NCBI RefSeq assembly: GCF_030381805.1
Contig: NZ_JAUDRH010000007.1
Coordinates: 124,001 to 188,000 of the forward strand
Source of the DNA: Chlorogloeopsis sp. ULAP01
GTDB lineage: Bacteria > Cyanobacteriota > Cyanobacteriia > Cyanobacteriales > Nostocaceae
Length of the DNA: 64,000 bases
Reading direction: 5' to 3'
The notes under the pieces were generated by a model. It did not search any database, was not told the origin of the DNA, and was given only the letters and a program-made list of their open reading frames with translations. A program made the position numbers and the translations under genes. Of the stretch, positions 51,485-59,563 are shown piece after piece (position 1 is the stretch's first letter; each line of letters begins with the position of its first letter).

Positions 51485-54280
51485 TCAAAAGTTGTTGACT
51501 AAAGATTGAAGAAACGTTGTGAGTGTATTCAATTCACAGTCTTCTGCAAGGTTTGAGATTTTTTGAGCAAAGGCTGCCAATTGAGGATCTGCTGCTTTAA
51601 GTTTTTCAACAGCCTCTACAAGTTCATCCAAGTCTCCCATTTCGATTAACTGATTCAGATGCTGCAAATCTTCTATTGAAGGTGCTTTGATAGTTTCTGA
51701 AGTCATGTCATCAGCAATGTTGGCTGCTGTAGCGACAGGTTCAGTTTTGGTGTCATAAACCCACTCTAATTTGAGGTAACGTTGAATCAACTGAAGTAGA
51801 CTCTCAGCCTCGATTGGTTTTGGTAAAAATTCATTCGCACCTGCATCCACACTTTTGAACTGATCCGCTTCAAACACACTCGCGGAAGAAGCAATCACAG
51901 GCGTATCTTTGAACTGAGATAACTGACGCAGATGTCTAAGCATCTCAAAGCCATCCATGCTTGGCATTACTAAATCAGTAACGATCAAGTCAGGATTCTC
52001 CGTCACAGCTTTGTCTAACCCTTCTTGCCCGTTGATGGCTTCTACTACTTCAAAACCGATTGGTTCCAGTAAACTATTTAAAACAGAGCGGTTCTCCCAG
52101 CGATCGTCAACAACCAGCACCTTACGGATTACTCCTTGATAGCCGACGATCATGCCCTGGCGAACAGATCTAGAGGAATGTGCCCAGTTTTGGGCTTCGG
52201 GCAATTCTACATCAAACCAGAACGTGCTGCCTTGACCTAATTCGCTTTGCACCTCCAGCATACTGCCCATCAGCAAAGCAATTTTTTGACTAATTGCCAA
52301 GCCAAGCCCAGTTCCTTCGGCTTGTGTTTTAGTATTTCCCACTTGCTCAAACGGCATAAAAATTTTCTCTAATTCCTCTGGTTTCATGCCAACACCAGTA
52401 TCCTGAATCTGGAAGCGAATTTTGTAAGAGTTTTGAGGTGATTTTTCTATCGTGCCTACCTTGAACGTGACACTACCTTGCTCGGTGAATTTGATTGCAT
52501 TTCCTAATAAATTAATAATCACTTGGCGTAAACGCTTCTCATCACCTCGAACACCCGTGGGCAAGTCTGCATCCGGTTGATAAACGAAAGCAATTCCTTT
52601 TTGCTCGGCACGAATCCGACAAATTTCGGCAATACCCTGTATAAACGACGGAAAATGGAAATCACTGGGACTAAGTTCCATTTTCTGTGCCTCAATTTTA
52701 GCTAAGTCAAGAATATCGTTGATTAGCATCAACAGGTGAGAGCCGCATTGGTGAATAATGTTGATACCTTTGCGCCCCTTATCAGTCATTGGTTCTGAGC
52801 GCAGGAGAATTTGAGCGTAACCAAGAATGCCGTTTAGGGGCGTGCGTAACTCATGGCTCATATTAGCGAGGAAGTCGCTTTTGGCTTTACTGGCATTGTC
52901 TGCCGCTTCTTTGGCGTATTTCAATTCTGCGGTGCGTTGTTCTACCCGCAGTTCAAGTTCTTGATTGGTTTTTTCCAGAGCAGTGAAAGAATCTCGTAAC
53001 TGTTGTGCCATGCGGTTAAAAGATTGAGCAAGCACACCCAGTTCTTTCACGCCTGAAGTTTCAACTTCTTGATCTAACTCTCCTTGTGCGATCGCCTCCG
53101 AAGCCCGACTTAACCGTAAAATAGGTCGAGCAATCCAGCGAGAGGTATAAATGCCCAAAACAGTTGCTAGTACCAGTGCAATGATACACAACCAAATGGT
53201 GTTGAGAGTGTTTGCATTAATTTGTCCCATGAAGTCTGATTCGGGCATGGCGACAACAACTAACCAATCTAGTCCCCATTCGTCTTGCCAGGGAGAAACT
53301 TGGACAAACTGGCGCTGTCCATTCACTATAAAATCTAGCTGCTGGCTATTTTTAATAGTTTTAAGGTCACCAAATTTCTCAGTCAGATAATTCGATGTCG
53401 CTTGAATTAAAGTATCTTTAATTTGAGTGCCTTGTAATCGCTGTGGTTTTTGATCAACCACTGAAAACACTGGAGTATCGCTGGAGCTAGCCACCAAAAA
53501 GCCAGTGCGTTCTAGGATGAAAATCTTACTTGATTGGCTAACTTTAATTTGACGTAGAAAATCACTGATTTGTGAAAGGCGCTGTTCTACACCAATACTA
53601 CCGATCAGATTTCCTTGCTTATCATAAATAGGTCGGCTAGTGGCAAGTGCCAAGGGATAGTTATTAGTTTCCCATTGATAAATTTCGCTCCATCCTGGTT
53701 TGCCAGTTTCAACGCTCTTGGTATACCAGCCTTCCTTCTGAAATTGGTAATTTTTGGTAATTTCAAATAATTTTACTGGCTTGCCTTGAGTATCAGTTGT
53801 GTAGTTGTACAAATCACGATTGCCATAACGATTAAGCAACACCAAACTGATATCTGGGTTGCCGTGATTTGGAATTGTAGACTCGCGGTAGTATCCAGAA
53901 GCAATAAAGTTTCCTGTTTTAGAACCGTAAAGGATATAGCCAACATTATAGGTTTTGACTTGCTTAAATAAGAACTGAGCTAAACGATCTGGATTTTCTG
54001 GATTCAGCAATCCTAAATCGATTTGCTCTCCATTAATTTGAGTTAGATAACGAGTAGCTGCTGCATAACTGTCAAGATGTTGATCGATGCGATCGCCTAC
54101 TTCAGTCTGCAAGTTTACAACCATTTCGTTGACTGCTTTTTGCCCGTTTCGTAGAGAAAGGTATCCAGTCAGTCCTACTGCTGCAAAGATTTGTAGAATG
54201 AACGGAACAACTAAAACAATTCGTAGGGGAACTTTATCAGATACTTTAGAAACCGCATGAATTATAGGCTTAAATAGCAT
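51485..54280 (-). CDS. Hybrid sensor histidine kinase with Cache-type sensor
   Basis: The product is 931 residues. A membrane helix (about 18-40) is followed by a large periplasmic dCache-like region, a second helix (TIWLCIIALVLATVLGIY), HAMP (ARPILRLSRASEAIAQGELD), a coiled coil, HisKA (FLANMSHELRTPLNGI), HATPase (NLLGNAIKFT, DTGVGM, GTGLGLAIS) and a receiver (KVLVVDDRWENRS, Asp in LIVTDLVMPSMDG, Lys in FLPKPIE). A C-terminal 80-residue helical tail may be a docking or Hpt-like region. It senses a small extracellular ligand and should pass phosphate to the adjacent receiver-kinase. Confidence 0.92.
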   Translation of the reverse strand: MLFKPIIHAVSKVSDKVPLRIVLVVPFILQIFAAVGLTGYLSLRNGQKAVNEMVVNLQTEVGDRIDQHLDSYAAATRYLTQINGEQIDLGLLNPENPDRLAQFLFKQVKTYNVGYILYGSKTGNFIASGYYRESTIPNHGNPDISLVLLNRYGNRDLYNYTTDTQGKPVKLFEITKNYQFQKEGWYTKSVETGKPGWSEIYQWETNNYPLALATSRPIYDKQGNLIGSIGVEQRLSQISDFLRQIKVSQSSKIFILERTGFLVASSSDTPVFSVVDQKPQRLQGTQIKDTLIQATSNYLTEKFGDLKTIKNSQQLDFIVNGQRQFVQVSPWQDEWGLDWLVVVAMPESDFMGQINANTLNTIWLCIIALVLATVLGIYTSRWIARPILRLSRASEAIAQGELDQEVETSGVKELGVLAQSFNRMAQQLRDSFTALEKTNQELELRVEQRTAELKYAKEAADNASKAKSDFLANMSHELRTPLNGILGYAQILLRSEPMTDKGRKGINIIHQCGSHLLMLINDILDLAKIEAQKMELSPSDFHFPSFIQGIAEICRIRAEQKGIAFVYQPDADLPTGVRGDEKRLRQVIINLLGNAIKFTEQGSVTFKVGTIEKSPQNSYKIRFQIQDTGVGMKPEELEKIFMPFEQVGNTKTQAEGTGLGLAISQKIALLMGSMLEVQSELGQGSTFWFDVELPEAQNWAHSSRSVRQGMIVGYQGVIRKVLVVDDRWENRSVLNSLLEPIGFEVVEAINGQEGLDKAVTENPDLIVTDLVMPSMDGFEMLRHLRQLSQFKDTPVIASSASVFEADQFKSVDAGANEFLPKPIEAESLLQLIQRYLKLEWVYDTKTEPVATAANIADDMTSETIKAPSIEDLQHLNQLIEMGDLDELVEAVEKLKAADPQLAAFAQKISNLAEDCELNTLTTFLQSLVNNF

Positions 54281-54692
54281 GGTAATAAGAAGCTTTCAAC
54301 ATAACATAAGATGTATATTTATAGTTCCCATCAAGAGTCAAAAATTTCAGGTTCTCGCGCAATTTTGTTGTTAAAAGGGACTAGGGCGCGTTTTCAAACT
54401 ATTTCGTTTAGCCTCCTAATTTTTTAGATTCCCCTAAATCCCCCTTTTTAAGGGGGTTGGGGGGATCAAAGAGTTTGAAAACACTCTCTAGGGGCTAGGA
54501 AAGAAGCACCAGGTGCAGAGGGGCAACAGGGGAGAGTGAGGGAGCGAGGGAGCGAGAGAATAAGAGTAAATACCCTCGTACCTTCCCTCTTTCATACCCT
54601 CACTCCTTCTGGGTGTCCCCGTGTCCCCATGTCTTCTTCCCAATCCCCAGTCCCCTATCACTAGTACCCAATACCTCCCCTCCCCAACTGCG
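54281..54692. repeat. Repeat-rich spacer upstream of the glutamine-synthetase-family gene
   Basis: Contains a CCCCCTTTTTAAGGGGG hairpin (about 54441-54457), GAGCGAGGGAGCGAGAGAAT (54541-54560), CCGTGTCCCCATGTC (about 54619-54633) and AATCCCCAGTCCCC (54642-54655). The open frame that extends the next gene upstream to 54621 translates these repeats and is excluded. Confidence 0.65.
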
Positions 54693-56042
54693 ATGGCTGA
54701 AAATATCCTATTTAAGAAGGTAAAAAAAGCTTTAAAAGAAGCTGATACTAGGTTTGTTCGTATTCTTTGGTGTGATAACGCTAACATTATTCGTGGTAAG
54801 GCTGTGCACGTAGAAATGCTGCGCCACTACTTTGAGCATGGTGTTGGCATATCCGCAGGACAACAGGGAGTCCCGGTAATGTATGATGGTGTTGTCCTTC
54901 AGACAGGTCTAGGGCCAGTTGGTGAAGTGAGCCTGGTACCTGATTGGACTAGCCTTACAGCTTTGCCTTATTCTCCCAAAAATGCTCGTGTTATGGGGAA
55001 TATGATGCTTTATGGAAAGCCGTGGGGGCTGTGTCCGCGTCATTTCTTGGTACGAATGATCGAGGCGGCAAGAAGTCAGGGCTTGGAAATTCAAGCAGCA
55101 TTTGAGAATGAATTTTATCTGCTGCGACAAACTGCTGATGGTATTCTACCCGCAGACTCTACACTCTTCGCCTCTACCCAAGCGATGGATATCAATTGTG
55201 AAGTCATTAATGACATTGCTGAAGCGCTGATTACCCAAGGTATTCCTGTAGAGCAATATTATCCAGAATCAGGCCCCGGTCAGCATGAAATTTCTATGCG
55301 ATATACCGACGCTTTAGGCGCTGCTGACAGACAAATTGCCTTTAGAGAAACAGTGCGGGCTGTCGCAGGACACTACAATCTCAAAGCTTCTTTCTTACCT
55401 AAAATTTTCCCGGAAGCTGCTGGTAGCGGTTGTCACATCCATATGAGTTTGTGGCGAGATGGGCAAAATCTTCTACCTGATGCGCAAGGTATCAATGGTC
55501 TATCGCAAGTGGCAAGAGCATTTATTGCTGGCATATTGCATCATCTACCAGCACTGATGGCATTGACGACTCCTAGTATTAATTCTTACCGTCGCATTCG
55601 CCCTCATTCTTGGAGTGGTGCTTTCCGTTGTTGGGGGTTAGATAACCGCGAGGCAGCAGTGAGAGTACCTAGTGCTGTTGCCTTTGATAAACCTACACAC
55701 TTTGAATTGAAAACCGTAGATGCCACAGCCAATCCTTACTTAGCTTTAGGTGCGGTAATAGCAGCTGGCTTAGACGGCGTGCAACAAGGTTTAGAAATAG
55801 AACAGCCAGTAGCTGTAGATCCTGGATATTTATCAGAGGATGAGCGTACAGCCGGAAAGATTGAGCCTTTACCGAAAACTTTAGGGGAAGCGATCGCTCA
55901 ACTTAAACAAGACAATATTCTTCTCAATGCTCTAAATTCGCAGTTGTCAACAGCCTTTTTAGCTGTGCGTGAAGCTGAGTGGGAAGCAATGAAAGATTGG
56001 GAATTAGAAGCAGAGGTGAAAGTTTTACTGGAGCGGTATTAG
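54693..56042 (+). CDS. Glutamine-synthetase-family ligase (GlnA-like)
   Basis: The ATG at 54693 (MAENILFKKVKKALKEADTR) gives 449 residues. Metal and substrate motifs include FENEFYLL (Glu pair), PESGPGQHEIS, AGSGCHIHMSLWRDG, RRIRPHSWSG and NREAAVRVPS, then LKTVDATANPYLALGAVIA. The length and DATANPYLA pattern resemble the GlnA-like gamma-glutamyl-amine ligases rather than the housekeeping GSI, which is about 470 residues with a Tyr adenylylation loop. It may attach glutamate to ammonia, amines or polyamines. No PuuD-like neighbour is seen. Confidence 0.85.
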   Translation: MAENILFKKVKKALKEADTRFVRILWCDNANIIRGKAVHVEMLRHYFEHGVGISAGQQGVPVMYDGVVLQTGLGPVGEVSLVPDWTSLTALPYSPKNARVMGNMMLYGKPWGLCPRHFLVRMIEAARSQGLEIQAAFENEFYLLRQTADGILPADSTLFASTQAMDINCEVINDIAEALITQGIPVEQYYPESGPGQHEISMRYTDALGAADRQIAFRETVRAVAGHYNLKASFLPKIFPEAAGSGCHIHMSLWRDGQNLLPDAQGINGLSQVARAFIAGILHHLPALMALTTPSINSYRRIRPHSWSGAFRCWGLDNREAAVRVPSAVAFDKPTHFELKTVDATANPYLALGAVIAAGLDGVQQGLEIEQPVAVDPGYLSEDERTAGKIEPLPKTLGEAIAQLKQDNILLNALNSQLSTAFLAVREAEWEAMKDWELEAEVKVLLERY

Positions 56043-56076
56043 TGGTTAAAGGCAGAGGGCAGAAGGAATCCTGCAA

Positions 56077-56838
56077 CTAAGCAGAAAGGGAAGTATTAAG
56101 TTTACCAAAGCGGCGATCGCGTTTTTGGTAGCTCAATAAAGCCTGATAAAACGCCATACGGTCAAAATCCGGCCAGAGAATATCAGTAAAGTACATCTCT
56201 GTATACGCAAGTTGCCACAAAAGAAAATTGCTCAATCGCACCTCTCCACTAGTACGAATCAGCAGATCTGGTTCAGAAGTGCCTGCTGTGTCAAGGTATT
56301 GTGCAACTAAATTTTCATTTACCTCTTGGGAATTGAGTTCTCCTCGTTCCACCAATTCCGCTATCTGAAGACAGGCTTTGGTAATTTCATTACGGCTGCC
56401 ATAGTTGACTGCCACGGTAAAATGAATTGCCTGATTCTGCAACGTCTGTGTCATCGAATGCTGCATTTCCACTTGTAAAGACTTGGGTAGAATCGATAAA
56501 TCCCCAATAAATGAGATCCGCACTCCTTCTCGGTGCATTTGGGCTAACTCTCGCTTCAACATTTGTTCAAACAAACGCATCAGAAAATCCACTTCTTGAA
56601 TGGGACGCCGCCAATTTTCCGTAGAGAAAGCGTATACTGTCAGTGCTTTAATTCCCCAATCCTTACAGCATCGCAATAGTTCTTTGAGCGTTTTTGCTCC
56701 TTGACGATGTCCAGCAATACGCGGCAGTCCTTTACTAGTTGCCCATCGACCGTTACCATCCATGATTACAGCTACGTGCTGGGGTAAACGATGCGGATCT
56801 AAATCTGTGGGTAAGTTAGAGAAAAGTTTAGAAGTCAT
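56077..56838 (-). CDS. uppS: Isoprenyl (undecaprenyl) diphosphate synthase
   Basis: The product is 253 residues, a cis-prenyltransferase. Motifs are VAVIMDGNGRWATSKGLPRI (catalytic Asp), GHRQGA, LTVYAFSTENWRRP, AVNYGSRNEI and the C-terminal DLLIRTSGEVRLSNFLLWQL and MYFTDILWPDF. It makes the lipid carrier for peptidoglycan and polysaccharide, as the sugar transferase at 32970 would require. The N-terminal 15 residues are variable. Confidence 0.95.
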   Translation of the reverse strand: MTSKLFSNLPTDLDPHRLPQHVAVIMDGNGRWATSKGLPRIAGHRQGAKTLKELLRCCKDWGIKALTVYAFSTENWRRPIQEVDFLMRLFEQMLKRELAQMHREGVRISFIGDLSILPKSLQVEMQHSMTQTLQNQAIHFTVAVNYGSRNEITKACLQIAELVERGELNSQEVNENLVAQYLDTAGTSEPDLLIRTSGEVRLSNFLLWQLAYTEMYFTDILWPDFDRMAFYQALLSYQKRDRRFGKLNTSLSA

Positions 56839-57067
56839 AAGATTTTGGATTGCTAATGGCTAATAGTTAATTCTCATATCTTGCATCTATGCTCTTGTCT
56901 GCCAAGAAATAAATTTCTTGGCTAAAAGCTAAAGTCAGTTGAAACTGACTAGGTAAGATTTTCAGTCAGTTAAAACTGACTTGAACTATAAGCCTGGAAC
57001 TTTAGTTCTAGGCGTTTTAGGGGCGAGGTGTAAGATGTGAGAATTGTTAGTTGATATTGCTTCACTA
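56839..57067. other. Spacer carrying the second four-hairpin element
   Basis: A 229-bp spacer between two minus-strand genes, filled by the 159-bp element at 56878-57036 and short copies of TTTTGGATT and TGGCTAATAGTTA motifs. Confidence 0.6.
56878..57036. repeat. Four-hairpin structured element, copy 2
   Basis: Stems are GCCAAGAAAT/ATTTCTTGGC (56901-56922), AGTCAGTT/AACTGACT (56933-56950), AGTCAGTT/AACTGACT (56964-56981) and GCCTGGAAC/GTTCTAGGC (56992-57013, one wobble). The outer arms ATCTTGCATCT and AGGTGTAAGAT pair over 11 positions with two wobbles. Length and order equal those of copy 1 (10909-11067), but the stem sequences differ. Confidence 0.75.
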
Positions 57068-58006
57068 CTAACAACTCTCTCCAAATAACTCTTGCAAATA
57101 CTCTGGTGTCAGACTACTATGCCAAATCCACAGACGATGCATTGCATAGATGAATGTGAAAATGAGGCTTGCCTGATTGCTCAAAGACCAATCATTCCAT
57201 TTCAGTGTCCCCATCATACGCTTTAAGGTGCGGAATAGGTTGTTGCGCTTGTAGTTCTGATGGCGCGTTTTCATCAGTGTTCGTCCCACCCGTACAAGAG
57301 ATGTATCAGGAAAAGCCCATACCCCAAAGCCCCAAAATTTGGTCATGTGGTTAATTTCGTCCTGTACTAGTTCTTCTAAAACATCCTGAAGTACTCCTGT
57401 GGAATGAGCCATCAGCCAGATATAAAGACAGGTTGCGCCGTATTCGGTAGCAACACGGTGTAAGCCGTGGCGATACAAGTCTTCATAGGTATCGTTAGTA
57501 GGAAGATAACCTCTGACAGTGCGAAGCTTAGGGGTAATTTTTTCACCTGTTAATTGGTAATAAATCTTGAGCAAAGCCGGGGTGTGCTGACGTTCTTCTT
57601 TTTCCCACAAACCAGGTTCTATTAACTCTCCATTGTCATTAACTGTTCCGCCGACAAAACGAGCCATCTGAGGATGTAACTTTTCCAAATATTGTCGGCT
57701 AGTTTGGGTATAGCCTCTGATGGGTGCTTCTGTATCCATTGCCCCCACAAGAATAGACAAAAATACTTCTGGTTTTACACCGATAATCTGCTCACGATTT
57801 ATAGTTTGCCATTCAATCGATTTCCAAGGACGTGGTTGAGGATTTTGGAATTGAATTGGTAAATCGAGTAGGCGATCGCACAATTTTTCGTTAGCAAGAT
57901 AACGCTCTATCAAAGAACGGATGCGGCGCTGAATCTGGAAGTAATGGGGATTGAAATCTATTTGCTCTGCTAAATCTTCTGGGGTTGGGCTAGGGGCAAC
58001 AAGCAT
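57068..58006 (-). CDS. Ferritin-like diiron protein, acyl-ACP desaturase-like
   Basis: The product is 312 residues. The diiron set is readable: E138-x2-H141 in WEKEERQH, E188 in VATEYGATCLY and E217-x2-H220 in VQDEINHM, with E93 in DTEAP as a possible first ligand. The spacing (about 45, 50 and 29 residues) is close to that of plant stearoyl-ACP desaturase. The protein is soluble with no membrane segment, unlike the DesA/B/C desaturases. It may desaturate or oxygenate an acyl-carrier substrate; the substrate is not known. It is followed by uppS, with no evidence of a shared pathway. Confidence 0.75.
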   Translation of the reverse strand: MLVAPSPTPEDLAEQIDFNPHYFQIQRRIRSLIERYLANEKLCDRLLDLPIQFQNPQPRPWKSIEWQTINREQIIGVKPEVFLSILVGAMDTEAPIRGYTQTSRQYLEKLHPQMARFVGGTVNDNGELIEPGLWEKEERQHTPALLKIYYQLTGEKITPKLRTVRGYLPTNDTYEDLYRHGLHRVATEYGATCLYIWLMAHSTGVLQDVLEELVQDEINHMTKFWGFGVWAFPDTSLVRVGRTLMKTRHQNYKRNNLFRTLKRMMGTLKWNDWSLSNQASLIFTFIYAMHRLWIWHSSLTPEYLQELFGESC

Positions 58007-58420
58007 AATTTTTTACTTATATTTTTATCTCCTTGCCAAATAATTTAAGCTATCCCAGAATAGTTTGTCAGTAGGGCGAAGTAGGAAATTTTACTGCAAT
58101 ACTCAGTAGGGTAGTCGGGAAAAATGTCGGATGGGTGCTAGATTCTATTGGATGCCTTCAAGCTCAATGCTGCCAACTATATTCTAAGTGGACAGAAGAC
58201 ATTAGACCCAACATCCCGATTCATGTTGGGTTTCGCGTTGATCAACCCAACTTATACCTCATGCAACTTGTGAGCAGCGTCAGATGAGAGTAAAAACACT
58301 GAAAGCTTTAAGGAATTAATTTACTTTTTTAAGTCAATTTTCTCCTGTTTTTTAAGACTTCTTTGCCAATTTCTTTTTTGAAAAGAAGATATTTGGACAA
58401 AGAACATTTGAGACACAGTT
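58007..58420. other. Spacer with a CCCAACAT repeat
   Basis: A 414-bp divergent spacer. CCCAACAT and ATGTTGGG (58207-58230) form a hairpin of a dispersed family, followed by GATCAACCCAACTTATACC. Nothing else was recognised. Confidence 0.45.
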
Positions 58421-59257
58421 ATGAAAGGTGATCACATTTACGTTGACTGCGGTACTTATTCCCATCATGGTATCGATTGTGGTGATGGTACAGTCATACA
58501 TTACACAAAGAGAGAGGAGCATAAAGGCATTATTGCTAGCACTTCATGGACTTCTTTTACATCAGGAAGAAGCTTAAAGGTGATAGATTACGGCAGGTGT
58601 GATGCACCAGATATTGTAATTCAACGCGCTAAAAGTCGCTTAGGGGAAAATGCTTACAACTTATTTAGTAACAACTGTGAACACTTTGCTAGGTGGTGCA
58701 AGACTGGCATTCACATGAGTGAGCAAGTGGAGCGTGCAGGAGCCTACGCTGGAGGTGCAGCAGGAAGTACGGGTACAGCAACAGCTATTGCCGCCGCTGG
58801 TGCAGCCGCTGTACCAGCAGGAGTTGCAATTACCAGTGGTGCTGGAATTATGTCAGGTTTGGCTACAGTAGGTGCAGCTGTTGGTGGTGGTGCTTTAGCA
58901 GGTATTGGTGTAATCGGTGCAGCACCAGCCGTTGCTGCCAAAATGGCTATGGATCAAGTATTAAAAGATGACGAATATTTGACTGACGAGGAACGTCAGG
59001 CTCGTGAAATCGGTAGGAATGCAACAACAGTGGGTGCTATTGCTGGCACGGCAGGAGTTGTTGGAACAGTTGCCGCTGCTGGAAGTGTTGCAGGTGTAAG
59101 CGCTGCTGGAATAACTTCTGGATTAGCTGCAATTGGTGGTGTAGTTGGAGGTGGTATGGCAGCAGGTGTGGTTATTGCTGCCGCTGCTCCAGTGGCTGCT
59201 GCTGCTGGGTTGGGACTCGGTGTTTACCATTTATGTAAATGGCTATCGGAAGAATAA
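58421..59257 (+). CDS. LRAT/NC-domain protein with duplicated Gly/Ala-rich hydrophobic tail
   Basis: The product is 278 residues. Residues 1-95 are an LRAT-like (permuted papain-fold, NlpC/P60-superfamily) domain: H16 in TYSHHGIDCGDG, H27 in VIHYT, and C86 in FSNNCEHFARWC, the acyl-accepting Cys. Residues 105-278 are two similar blocks rich in Gly and Ala (AGIMSGLATVGAAVGGGALA and AAGITSGLAAIGGVVGGGMA) split by the acidic helix DDEYLTDEERQAREI. Such tails suggest membrane insertion. LRAT-family enzymes transfer acyl groups between phospholipids. It may be a membrane-acting effector, but no data here show that. It stands 306 bp before a STAND ATPase in the same direction. Confidence 0.75.
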   Translation: MKGDHIYVDCGTYSHHGIDCGDGTVIHYTKREEHKGIIASTSWTSFTSGRSLKVIDYGRCDAPDIVIQRAKSRLGENAYNLFSNNCEHFARWCKTGIHMSEQVERAGAYAGGAAGSTGTATAIAAAGAAAVPAGVAITSGAGIMSGLATVGAAVGGGALAGIGVIGAAPAVAAKMAMDQVLKDDEYLTDEERQAREIGRNATTVGAIAGTAGVVGTVAAAGSVAGVSAAGITSGLAAIGGVVGGGMAAGVVIAAAAPVAAAAGLGLGVYHLCKWLSEE

Positions 59258-59563
59258 GTTCTTGTTTACGAAGAAAATATTTGTAATGTAAGTTCTTTCC
59301 TGTTTTAAGAGTGTAGGTTGGGTCGAATTAATTTGATCCAACCTACAAAATTTATTACTGCGTGTCTACGTACTTGTCCACTATATTAAATTTAGTCTAT
59401 GGAGACTTCGCTTGATTGAATTGTTTAGCTTTTAAGCTCTTTGTAGGAAAAGTCGGCAAAAAAGTCGGATTTACAGAAACTTATCCGAAAAGACAGCATG
59501 GGAACTGTAAACTATCAATAACTGGCCCTCAAGCTTGCAATTAAATATTCTCGTCGTTATACA
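59258..59563. other. Spacer with a GTAGGTTGG hairpin
   Basis: GTAGGTTGG (59313-59321) pairs with CCAACCTAC (59338-59346), a common dispersed element that may end the LRAT-type transcript. The rest should hold the promoter of the STAND gene. Confidence 0.5.

Noticed and set aside
54621..54692. Upstream extension of the glutamine-synthetase-family gene
   Set aside because: It translates CCCCAGTCCCC-type repeats; the true start is at 54693.
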